Source of the DNA: Undibacterium sp. | GTDB lineage: Bacteria > Pseudomonadota > Gammaproteobacteria > Burkholderiales > Burkholderiaceae_D | Reading direction: 5' to 3' | DNA: 7,760 nucleotides | Assembly: GCA_019752975.1 (NCBI GenBank) | Contig: JAIELM010000008.1 | Coordinates: 1-7,760, forward strand | In this document: positions 1-7,760 of the stretch, piece after piece | Position numbering within the stretch: position 1 is the first letter of the stretch | Layout of the letters: each line of letters opens with the position of its first letter | The notes under the pieces: generated by a model | What the model saw: the letters and a program-made list of their open reading frames with translations, nothing else | Databases searched by the model: none | Told to the model about the DNA's origin: nothing | Made by a program: the position numbers and the translations under genes

Positions 1-1
1 A

Positions 2-73
2 CCTTCGGCTCGTCGTGCTACAGCACTGCCTTCGCCTCGTCGCCTAGACGCGAACGATTTAGAGATGGAATAA
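2..73 (+). other. Possible 3' end of a convergent gene before the terminator
   Basis: One plus-strand frame is open from the window edge to a TAA at 71-73 and would encode about 23 residues ending RRLDANDLEME. The stop lies nine bases before the bidirectional terminator at 82-113, which is where a gene end would be expected. The stretch contains two near-identical 14-base units (2-15 and 29-42, 13 of 14 bases equal) spaced 27 bases, a whole number of codons, giving a PSARR/PSPRR echo in the peptide. It also contains a short palindrome (15-19 with 22-26). I do not recognise the peptide. The stretch could equally be non-coding repeat sequence, because only a fragment is visible. Confidence 0.22.
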
Positions 74-81
74 CATGCGAT

Positions 82-113
82 AAAAAAGCCCGGCAAACTT
101 GCTGGGCTTTTTT
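82..113. terminator. Bidirectional intrinsic terminator downstream of gyrB
   Basis: A GC-rich stem (88-95 with 100-107, one G-T wobble at 92/103) closes a four-base loop. It is flanked by six A on the left and seven T on the right, so both transcripts would end in a U-run after the hairpin. The A/T flanks extend the pairing to 82-113. It lies 17 bases past the gyrB stop codon and would end the gyrB transcript on the minus strand. It would also end any plus-strand transcript arriving from the left. Confidence 0.9.
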
Positions 114-129
114 TGAATCAAAACAAAAA

Positions 130-2820
<2,691 letters not shown>

Positions 2821-2868
2821 GCGTGCCGCTCCGCTATGCCCACTATGTTGAGAGGTTGAGGTTTTTTT

Positions 2869-3975
2869 CTAAATCCGCATTGGCATGACGACGTATTTAA
2901 AATCAGTCTTGTCAGGTATGCTCAATAGCGCCGATGAATTGGAATCACCTAAGGCGATATTGATTTGATCGCATTTGAGGTTGTTCAATACATCGAGTAG
3001 ATAGGTGACGTTAAAGCCGATATCTACGCTGTCGCCGCCGTAGTCGATTTCTATTTCTTCTACCGCTTCTTCTTGATCCGCGTTGGTCGATAAAATTTGC
3101 ATTATTCCTGGTTCGATCACGCAGCGCACCCCTTTGAATTTATCTGAGGTCATGATGGCGACGCGTTGCAATGAACGTAGGAGTTTTTCACGGCTGAGGG
3201 TGAAATTATTTTTGTAGCCCTTGGGGATGACGCGATTAAAGTCAGGGAATTTACCTTCGACTAATTTAGAAATTAATTCGATGTCGGCAAAGGTCAATTT
3301 GACTTGATTGTTGGCGATATCTAATTGCACTAAGTCGTCTTTGTCTTCTAAAAGTCGCTGCAATTCGATGATGGTTTTGCGTGGAATGATGACTTCTTGA
3401 CGGGCAAATTCTTGTTCTACTTCGACTTGGCAATAGGCGAGTCGATGACCATCGGTAGCGACGGCGATCACGTTTTTACCATCTACGACTAGGAGTAAGC
3501 CGTTGAGGTAGTAGCGTATATCTTGCTGCGCCATAGAAAAATGCACCATGTTAAAGAGGTGTTTTAAGGCTTTTTGCGGCAAGCTAACGCTGGCGTTAAA
3601 GTGCTCCGCTTGCGCGACTGTAGGAAATTCTTCGGCAGCTAAGGTCTGCAAAGAGAAGCGTGACTTACCCGCTTGCACGGTCATCTTTTTATTGTCTAGC
3701 TTGATGCTCACTTCGTGCTCTTCGGGTAGCGCACGTAAAATGTCTAAGAGTTTGCGCGCGGCGACCGTGGTGGCCGTGATCTCGCCACCGGAACCGATTT
3801 CCGCATGGGTGGTGATCTGGACTTCAATATCGGTCGATAAAAAAGATACTTTTTCGCCGTCTTTGCGGATGAGGATATTGGCCAGAATCGGCAATGTGTG
3901 CCGACGCTCGACAATACCACTCACAATTTGCAGGGGCCGCAAAAGGGTATCCCTGTGAGTTTTAACCAATTGCAT
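2869..3975 (-). CDS. dnaN: DNA polymerase III beta subunit (sliding clamp)
   Basis: DnaN dimerises into a ring around DNA and tethers polymerase III and other partners that bind its hydrophobic cleft. The 368-residue length matches the family (366 in E. coli). Three clamp domains follow in order, roughly 1-125, 126-253 and 254-368. Recognisable family segments are RHTLPILANIL near residue 24, TDGHRLA at 174-180, GKFPDFNRVIP at 241-251 and the conserved tail YVVMPMRI, which forms part of the partner-binding cleft. The ATG is supported by GAGGAG (3981-3986) five bases upstream. The gene follows dnaA after 143 bases and precedes gyrB, the usual order at origins. Confidence 0.98.
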   Translation of the reverse strand: MQLVKTHRDTLLRPLQIVSGIVERRHTLPILANILIRKDGEKVSFLSTDIEVQITTHAEIGSGGEITATTVAARKLLDILRALPEEHEVSIKLDNKKMTVQAGKSRFSLQTLAAEEFPTVAQAEHFNASVSLPQKALKHLFNMVHFSMAQQDIRYYLNGLLLVVDGKNVIAVATDGHRLAYCQVEVEQEFARQEVIIPRKTIIELQRLLEDKDDLVQLDIANNQVKLTFADIELISKLVEGKFPDFNRVIPKGYKNNFTLSREKLLRSLQRVAIMTSDKFKGVRCVIEPGIMQILSTNADQEEAVEEIEIDYGGDSVDIGFNVTYLLDVLNNLKCDQINIALGDSNSSALLSIPDKTDFKYVVMPMRI

Positions 3976-4118
3976 TTTAACTCCTCACTGTTTTTGACAA
4001 TAAAATTAAGGATGTTGATTGACTACAAAATAACTTATTATAAACTACAAAGTGCAAAAATATTTACTGCGGATTCTACGATAAGGTCTCTCTTGCAGCG
4101 CTTGTCACACTAAGGACA
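3976..4118 (-). promoter_or_regulatory. AT-rich dnaA-dnaN spacer with candidate dnaN promoter
   Basis: The spacer is strongly AT-rich around 4000-4075. On the minus strand a perfect TATAAT (4042 down to 4037) lies about 62 bases before the dnaN start. The -35 hexamer at 17-bp spacing (AAATAT) is poor, and a better TTGCAC is only nine bases away, too close to work with it. dnaN may therefore have its own promoter as well as read-through from dnaA. I saw no DnaA box of consensus quality here. The best partial match, TTATAAACT at 4038-4046, has two mismatches. No small gene is evident. Confidence 0.35.
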
Positions 4119-5510
4119 CTAACCTTTCAGTGTCTGCTCAAGCACATGTAATTCATGATTGCATTCTGGATTTTTGCCGCGGTCTGCGGAGATTTTTCTG
4201 ACCGCATGCAATACCGTGGTGTGATCTCTTCCACCAAATAATTCGCCGATTTCAGGCAGACTTTTTTGCGTTAATTCTTTGGCTAAGTACATGGCGATTT
4301 GGCGCGGTCTGGCGATGTTGGCTGGCCTGCGCTTGGAGTACATGTCCGCTACTTTGATATTGAAGAAATCGGCGACGGTTTTTTGTATATTTTCGACCGA
4401 GATTTGGCGGTTTTGAACTGACAATAAATCTTTCAGCGCTTCTTTGACGACGTCGATGGTGATGTCTTTGCCATGAAAGCGTGAGTAGGCCAAAATTTTG
4501 CGTAAGGCGCCTTCCAATTCACGCACGTTAGAGCGTAAATGTTTGGCCACAAAGAAGGCAACATCATCAGAAAATACCACCCCTTCGCTATGCGCTTTTT
4601 TGAGCAAAATAGCCACTCGCATCTCTAACTCTGGCGGTTCAATAGCGACGGTTAAGCCAGAATCAAAACGCGAAATTAAGCGGTCATCCATGCCCGTGAT
4701 TTCTTTGGGATAGGTATCGCTGGTGATAATGATTTGTTTTTTTGCGGCGATTAAGGCTTCAAAGGCATAGAAAAATTCTTCTTGGGTGCGACTCTTACCG
4801 CCAAAGAATTGGATATCATCGATTAATAATAAATCGAGTGAGTGGTAATAGCGTTTGAACTCGTCGAAGCCTTTGCGTTGGTAAGCGCCGACCACGTCGC
4901 GCACATATTGTTCGGCATGGATGTAGCGGATTTTGGCGTTAGGCTTGTCATGCAAAATCTGATTGCCTATGGCATGGATCAAATGGGTTTTACCTAAACC
5001 CACACCGCCATAGAGAAACAAAGGGTTATACGATACACCAGGATTATTCGCCACTTGGATCGCCGCAGCACGCGCCAACTGATTGGCTTTACCAGTAACA
5101 AAGCTATCAAAGGTTAACTCTAAATTGATGCGGCTATTATCACGACGCGGGGAAGTTTCTGGTACGGCGTCAATATTACTGGCCTGATCTTCCCGATTCG
5201 CGACACTCGGCTCACCTGAGTGATTCGTCTCATTCGGCGGGCTGGTGGTGGAAAGCGGTTTTTTTGTCGCACGGGGATCAATGATAAATTCGACATTGAC
5301 CGCGTCCTCCCAAAACTGGGTGGCGAACTCACTAATACGCCCGGCAAATTGTGCTTTTACCCAGTCTAATTTAAACCGATTTGGCGCACCTATACGCAAG
5401 CGACCTTCTTCAAAGTCGATCATTGTGAGAGGCTTAATCCAAGCACTAAACTGCTGCGGTGTTAGCTCCTGTTCAAGTTGAGTAGAGCAGGCTTGCCAGA
5501 AATTATCCAT
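4119..5510 (-). CDS. dnaA: Chromosomal replication initiator protein DnaA
   Basis: DnaA is the AAA+ ATPase that binds DnaA boxes at oriC, melts the DNA and loads helicase. The 463-residue product (467 in E. coli) has domain I at about 1-80 (helicase and self-interaction), a polar variable linker at about 80-127, and the AAA+ core from about 128. The core contains Walker [10 protein letters not shown] (168-176), Walker B LLLIDDIQ (227-234), RLISRF with the arginine finger at Arg281, and sensor-2 NVRELEGAL with Arg330. Domain IV ends the protein, with [10 protein letters not shown] (401-410) and the DNA-binding signature [11 protein letters not shown] (426-436). The start is the ATG at 5510, as MDNFWQAC matches the family N-terminus. 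No strong Shine-Dalgarno precedes it, which suggests modest translation. A DnaA box 148 bases upstream makes autoregulation likely. Confidence 0.98.
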   Translation of the reverse strand: MDNFWQACSTQLEQELTPQQFSAWIKPLTMIDFEEGRLRIGAPNRFKLDWVKAQFAGRISEFATQFWEDAVNVEFIIDPRATKKPLSTTSPPNETNHSGEPSVANREDQASNIDAVPETSPRRDNSRINLELTFDSFVTGKANQLARAAAIQVANNPGVSYNPLFLYGGVGLGKTHLIHAIGNQILHDKPNAKIRYIHAEQYVRDVVGAYQRKGFDEFKRYYHSLDLLLIDDIQFFGGKSRTQEEFFYAFEALIAAKKQIIITSDTYPKEITGMDDRLISRFDSGLTVAIEPPELEMRVAILLKKAHSEGVVFSDDVAFFVAKHLRSNVRELEGALRKILAYSRFHGKDITIDVVKEALKDLLSVQNRQISVENIQKTVADFFNIKVADMYSKRRPANIARPRQIAMYLAKELTQKSLPEIGELFGGRDHTTVLHAVRKISADRGKNPECNHELHVLEQTLKG

Positions 5511-5564
5511 GTATCGCTTTAATATTTATTTTAAGAATTTGCTTAAAATGGGTGTGTTGAGTAA

Positions 5565-5587
5565 GGGATTATTGCTACCATAATCCC
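5565..5587. promoter_or_regulatory. Perfect 8-bp inverted repeat in the dnaA leader
   Basis: GGGATTAT (5565-5572) and ATAATCCC (5580-5587) are perfectly complementary across a seven-base spacer. They lie 55 bases before the dnaA start and just downstream of the candidate dnaA promoter. No T-run follows on either strand, so it is not a standard terminator. It could be an operator for a dimeric regulator or a hairpin in the dnaA mRNA leader. Confidence 0.5.
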
Positions 5588-5598
5588 ACGGCTGTTGA

Positions 5599-5627
5599 AT
5601 TCTTACTTACTTTTTAGCCGTTTTCAA
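5599..5627 (-). promoter_or_regulatory. Candidate dnaA promoter
   Basis: On the minus strand TTGAAA (5627-5622, five of six to consensus) is followed after 17 bases by AAGAAT (5604-5599, four of six). Transcription would start near 5592 and give a leader of about 80 bases containing the inverted repeat at 5565-5587. The DnaA box lies about 30 bases upstream of the -35, a position that would allow DnaA to repress or activate its own gene. It is a consensus match by eye only. Confidence 0.45.
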
Positions 5628-5641
5628 ACCTCGCTATTCTA

Positions 5642-5651
5642 CCCTTAAGGG
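5642..5651. promoter_or_regulatory. 10-bp palindrome beside the DnaA box
   Basis: CCCTTAAGGG is a perfect palindrome ending six bases before the DnaA box, followed by two more G. It may be a protein site within the origin. No known factor is assigned. Confidence 0.3.
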
Positions 5652-5657
5652 GGCGAG

Positions 5658-5666
5658 TTATCCACA
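5658..5666 (+). promoter_or_regulatory. Consensus DnaA box (TTATCCACA)
   Basis: TTATCCACA is identical to the high-affinity DnaA-binding sequence. It lies in the dnaA-rpmH gap, 148 bases from the dnaA start. It is the only perfect copy I found in the gap on either strand. It should serve in origin recognition and in dnaA autoregulation. Confidence 0.85.
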
Positions 5667-5727
5667 GGCTTCGTCAAATTTCTTTACGCAAAATTTTTGA
5701 GGAATGATTAAAAATCGTGCAAATTGA

Positions 5728-5757
5728 TTGACAGTCGACCCCAAAGTAGTGTCTAAT
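5728..5757 (+). promoter_or_regulatory. Strong candidate rpmH promoter
   Basis: A perfect TTGACA (5728-5733) and TCTAAT (5752-5757, five of six) are 18 bases apart. The predicted start is near 5764, which gives a leader of about 180 bases before rpmH. It matches a sigma-70-type promoter well and suits a highly expressed ribosomal protein operon. A small GGGT/ACCC hairpin (5761-5773) lies at the start point. Confidence 0.7.
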
Positions 5758-5784
5758 TCAGGGTTCCCTACCCGATTTATTATT

Positions 5785-5923
5785 TGTAGGGCTTACGCAA
5801 AAACGCCCCCGCGTTGTTACACCTTTATTGTCGTGCCTCTTTATTGCCGTGCCTAGTGCTGGTCTAAGGCTGATTCTGAGGTGCTGTCAGTATTGGCAGG
5901 GACAGTTTTGTGTAAGTCCTACG
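5785..5923. repeat. 139-bp segment with 18-bp inverted ends in the rpmH leader
   Basis: The left end (5785-5802) and right end (5906-5923) are inverted repeats with 15 of 18 positions identical. All three differences would be G-U pairs in the plus-strand RNA, so the rpmH leader could form an uninterrupted 18-bp stem. The core has no long reading frame but holds a 16-bp tandem repeat and a CTGTC/GACAG hairpin (5884-5888 with 5901-5905). It looks like a miniature inverted-repeat element lying between the rpmH promoter and rpmH. I saw no obvious target-site duplication in the flanks. A conserved regulatory leader for L34 is the alternative. Confidence 0.55.
5823..5854 (+). repeat. Two tandem 16-bp units in the rpmH leader
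   Basis: CTTTATTGTCGTGCCT (5823-5838) is followed directly by CTTTATTGCCGTGCCT (5839-5854), with one T/C difference. Exact adjacency suggests slippage duplication inside the element at 5785-5923 or a paired binding site. Confidence 0.7.
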
Positions 5924-5943
5924 CTCAAAAAAGCGAGATCAAC

Positions 5944-6078
5944 ATGAAACGTACTTATCAACCCTCCGTAGTTCGCCGTAAGCGCACTCATGGTTTCCGC
6001 GCACGTATGGCAACCCGTGGTGGCCGCGCAGTTCTCAATGCACGTCGCGCTAAAGGCCGTAAGCGCTTAGCAGCTTAA
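5944..6078 (+). CDS. rpmH: 50S ribosomal protein L34
   Basis: L34 is a small, very basic protein of the large ribosomal subunit that lies against 23S rRNA. The 44-residue product begins [22 protein letters not shown] and ends in KGRKRLAA, the near-universal L34 sequence and length. The ATG at 5944 is used. A GTG at 5881 in the same frame would add 21 residues unlike L34 and is rejected. The Shine-Dalgarno is weak (GCGAGA at 5933-5938) and lies in a potential small hairpin (5922-5925 with 5932-5935). rpmH precedes rnpA, as in most bacteria, so both are probably cotranscribed from the promoter at 5728. Confidence 0.98.
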   Translation: MKRTYQPSVVRRKRTHGFRARMATRGGRAVLNARRAKGRKRLAA

Positions 6079-6091
6079 TCTGCCTTTGCCA

Positions 6092-6114
6092 TTTAAGGCT
6101 TAATTGGCCTTAAG
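6092..6114 (+). promoter_or_regulatory. Hairpin between rpmH and rnpA
   Basis: TTAAGGC (6093-6099) pairs perfectly with GCCTTAA (6107-6113) over a seven-base loop, with a T-G pair at the base (6092/6114). It starts 14 bases after the rpmH stop. No U-run follows, so it is probably not a full terminator. A stem here could partly stop, process or stabilise the message and so give more L34 than RNase P protein. The rest of 6079-6205 shows no gene, and I found no convincing rnpA promoter in it. Confidence 0.45.
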
Positions 6115-6205
6115 TAAGGTGGGTAAGGTATAAATAAGCACAGATGGTGTAAGTTGAGCATAGTCATAAAAAGGTCTAACTGATTTACTTGTGTAAAATT
6201 TAATT

Positions 6206-6694
6206 GTGACTAATGCCAATAATACCGCCGATACTGCAAAAAATTTATTGACTCGCGGTGATTTTGCGCGAGTCAGGCGCATCGTTAAAACGGATGAGTT
6301 TTCATCCGTTTTTCGTTTGCGCCCTGTACAAAAAACGCCACACTTTGTACTGTACGCTCGTGTTAATGCTTTGCCGCATGCCCGTTTAGGAGTAGTCGCG
6401 GCAAAACGTTTTGCCCCGCGTGCAGCTACTCGCAATATGATTAAGCGTGTTACGCGAGAAATTTTTCGCCAATCGCATTTACTCAATGTCGATTGCATCG
6501 TGCGTTTATCCCAGTCAGTTAATAGCAAGGCAGGACCTGCCACCAATGCCGCGTTAAAGCGGAATTTGCGGGAGGAAGTGCTACGCCTATTTGCTAAGCA
6601 GCGCGTCCTTAGTAATGATGTGGCGACTGAAGTGGTGCCCAATGTGGCGGCTGACATAGCAAGTAAGCTGATGACAAGTTCGGGTGTCGCATGA
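6206..6694 (+). CDS. rnpA: Ribonuclease P protein component
   Basis: RnpA joins the RNase P RNA to form the enzyme that cuts the 5' leader from tRNA precursors. The family core starts at about residue 24 with [17 protein letters not shown], followed by HFVLYARVN and [17 protein letters not shown]. The RNA-binding RNR region is [13 protein letters not shown] (76-88). At 162 residues it is longer than E. coli RnpA (119), with roughly 20 extra residues in front and a C-terminal extension after about residue 130. The best start is a GTG at 6206, just after an in-frame stop at 6194-6196. It lacks a visible Shine-Dalgarno, so a start at the TTG at 6248 is possible. The last four bases overlap yidD (ATGA), suggesting translational coupling. 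Confidence 0.95.
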   Translation: MTNANNTADTAKNLLTRGDFARVRRIVKTDEFSSVFRLRPVQKTPHFVLYARVNALPHARLGVVAAKRFAPRAATRNMIKRVTREIFRQSHLLNVDCIVRLSQSVNSKAGPATNAALKRNLREEVLRLFAKQRVLSNDVATEVVPNVAADIASKLMTSSGVA

Positions 6695-7071
6695 AAGCGT
6701 TCTTACTTCTCTTTTTGCGCGGCTATCAAATTACGATCAGTCCGATGTTGGGTCAAAATTGCCGTTTTTATCCTAGTTGTTCGAATTATGCGCTAGAGGC
6801 AATTAGCACACATGGCGCGGCTAAGGGGTGCTGGCTAGCTGGTAAACGTCTCTGTAAATGTCATCCGTGGCATGTGGGCGGGATAGATATGGTGCCGCCC
6901 AAGTCGACTGCTTACACCGATGCCGAAGTGATTGCGCTACCGACTGAGACGCAAGCTGACACTCAACATAAGACTCAACATAAGCCTCAACAACTTTTCC
7001 GTCACGCGCCTGATGAAAAAACACCGGCTGACCCCATCTTGGTGGCTGGCTCCTCCTTTACAACTTCCTGA
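6691..7071 (+). CDS. yidD: Membrane protein insertion efficiency factor YidD
   Basis: YidD is a small membrane-associated protein reported to help YidC-dependent insertion of inner-membrane proteins. The 126-residue product carries the family core in its first about 72 residues: an amphipathic start [21 protein letters not shown], then [15 protein letters not shown] (24-38) with Cys24 and Cys30, a C-K-C-H-P-W cluster (55-60) and [11 protein letters not shown] (61-71). E. coli YidD is 85 residues. The extra roughly 50-residue tail here is polar, with [11 protein letters not shown] encoded by a 12-bp tandem repeat, and is likely disordered. The start overlaps the rnpA stop in ATGA, and yidC begins 18 bases after the stop, so the three are probably one transcription unit. 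Confidence 0.95.
   Translation: MKAFLLLFLRGYQITISPMLGQNCRFYPSCSNYALEAISTHGAAKGCWLAGKRLCKCHPWHVGGIDMVPPKSTAYTDAEVIALPTETQADTQHKTQHKPQQLFRHAPDEKTPADPILVAGSSFTTS
6961..6984 (+). repeat. Two perfect 12-bp tandem repeats in yidD
   Basis: ACTCAACATAAG occurs at 6961-6972 and 6973-6984, followed by a partial third copy (CTCAACA from 6986). It keeps the reading frame and encodes the [10 protein letters not shown] repeat of the YidD tail, so length variation there would be tolerated. Confidence 0.85.
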
Positions 7072-7089
7072 TCTTAATCGAATATACAA

Positions 7090-7760
7090 ATGGATAAATT
7101 GGATATTAAGCGCACCGTTCTATGGGTCATCTTTGCTATGTCTCTTTTGGTTCTTTGGGACAAATGGATGCAACATAACGGCAAACCGTCAATGTTTTCT
7201 CCTGCGAGCACCGCAGTAGCAATTAAAAAGCCAGACGCTAGCGCATCGGCAAGCAGTGCCGTGGCCAACGCCGCCCAGGTTGCTTCAGCGCCACTTGTTG
7301 GTAGTGAGGCAGCACAAACAGCCGCGTTTAAAGGCGAAACCATCACCATCACCACTGATTTGGTCAAGGTTGATATCGATACACTAGGTGGCGAAATTAA
7401 GCGTTTAGAGTTGCTTAAATATGCTGATAGTGAGAATGCGAAAAAGAATGTGGTCTTGTTTGAAAAAACGGCAGAACGTACTTATGCCGCACAGACTGGT
7501 TTATTAGGCGGGCAATTTCCAAACCATAACTCTGCTTTTACCGCCTTACCTGGTACTCGTGTTTTAGGGGATGCGAACGAACTTAGCCTAGTTCTTGAGG
7601 CCGAGCAAGCGGGTGTAAAGTTGACGAAAACCTTCATCTTCAAGAAGAATGATTATGTCATTGGAGTAAAACACACGGTAACAAATAATACTATGGCATC
7701 TATTGTGCCGTCCTTGTATTTGCAACTGATCCATGACGGAACTAAGCCAAAATCTGGCGG
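7090..7760 (+). CDS. yidC: Membrane protein insertase YidC, N-terminal part (runs off window)
   Basis: YidC/Oxa1 proteins insert and fold inner-membrane proteins, alone or with SecYEG. Only the first 223 residues are in the window. They begin MDKLDIKRTVLWVIFAMS, with a signal-anchor membrane helix at about 9-24. An Ala/Ser-rich linker follows (about 48-80), then the start of the large periplasmic P1 domain, with FKGETITITTDLVKVDIDTLGGEIKRLELL at 80-109. This is the Gram-negative type of YidC. The five core membrane helices and catalytic groove would lie beyond the window, so integrity cannot be judged. The ATG at 7090 is 18 bases after yidD and has no strong Shine-Dalgarno. Confidence 0.95.
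   Translation, partial: MDKLDIKRTVLWVIFAMSLLVLWDKWMQHNGKPSMFSPASTAVAIKKPDASASASSAVANAAQVASAPLVGSEAAQTAAFKGETITITTDLVKVDIDTLGGEIKRLELLKYADSENAKKNVVLFEKTAERTYAAQTGLLGGQFPNHNSAFTALPGTRVLGDANELSLVLEAEQAGVKLTKTFIFKKNDYVIGVKHTVTNNTMASIVPSLYLQLIHDGTKPKSG

Larger units (their letters stand above)
5511..5943. other. oriC: Probable oriC region between dnaA and rpmH
   Basis: Genes on both sides point away from this gap (dnaA, dnaN and gyrB leftward; rpmH to yidC rightward), as expected if forks leave from here. It holds one perfect DnaA box (5658-5666), AT-rich tracts at 5520-5550 and about 5674-5730 that could serve as the unwinding element, and promoters for both flanking genes. I found no second consensus box. 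TTACGCAAA at 5684 and 5793 matches the box with two mismatches. GATC occurs only once (5937-5940), so an E. coli-style SeqA/Dam control is not suggested. Position is a strong argument, but the sparse boxes leave the exact origin limits open. Confidence 0.7.

Noticed and set aside
2841..2868. T-run after GAGGTTGAGG as a terminator on the plus strand
   Set aside because: No stem precedes the T-run; the sequence is a direct repeat of GAGGTTGAG type, and no plus-strand gene is upstream.
4037..4064. TTGCAC with TATAAT as a full dnaN promoter
   Set aside because: The two hexamers are only nine bases apart on the minus strand, too close for a sigma-70 promoter; only the -10 is kept as weak evidence.
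3548..4113. Plus-strand open frames opposite dnaN and in the dnaA-dnaN spacer
   Set aside because: They are antisense to dnaN or very AT-rich, with no ribosome site and no recognisable protein.
5881..5943. GTG start that would lengthen L34 by 21 residues
   Set aside because: L34 is almost invariant at about 44 residues beginning MKRTYQPS, and the extra part lies in the inverted-repeat segment.
6100..6657. Minus-strand open frame of 185 codons opposite rnpA
   Set aside because: It lies antisense to a clear RnpA family gene and shows no recognisable domain or ribosome site.
7074..7367. Minus-strand open frame opposite the start of yidC
   Set aside because: The plus-strand frame is unmistakably YidC; the antisense frame mirrors its Ala/Ser-rich linker.

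Overview
The window is the replication-origin neighbourhood of a bacterial chromosome. Its genes are gyrB, dnaN and dnaA on the minus strand and rpmH, rnpA, yidD and the start of yidC on the plus strand. The two gene sets diverge from a roughly 430-base gap (5511-5943) that holds a perfect DnaA box and probably all or part of oriC. The protein sequences, and the lack of recF between dnaN and gyrB, fit a betaproteobacterium of the Burkholderiales, perhaps Oxalobacteraceae (Undibacterium- or Herminiimonas-like). The family-level placement comes from recall of protein style and was not tested by a search.

Left part (1-2661): a short stretch that may be the 3' end of a convergent gene, a bidirectional intrinsic terminator, then gyrB (DNA gyrase subunit B). 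The gyrB upstream region (2662-2868) carries an 11-bp-period direct repeat and a 92-bp nested inverted repeat that looks like an interspersed palindromic element. Next come dnaN (sliding clamp, 2869-3975), an AT-rich spacer of 143 bases, and dnaA (initiator, 4119-5510).

Middle (5511-5943): a dnaA-side hairpin, a candidate dnaA promoter, a 10-bp palindrome next to the single consensus DnaA box, AT-rich sequence, a strong candidate rpmH promoter, and a 139-bp segment bounded by 18-bp inverted repeats that fills most of the rpmH leader. That segment is the most unusual thing in the window. It could be a miniature transposable element or a long-range RNA stem in the L34 leader.

Right part (5944-7760): rpmH (L34), rnpA (RNase P protein), yidD and yidC, in the classic order. 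rnpA and yidD overlap by four bases, and yidC starts 18 bases after yidD and runs off the window. Together the genes start replication (DnaA), keep the polymerase on DNA (DnaN), relieve supercoiling (GyrB), make ribosomes and mature tRNA (L34, RNase P) and insert membrane proteins (YidD, YidC). All gene calls are conventional. The novelty, if any, lies in the intergenic repeats.
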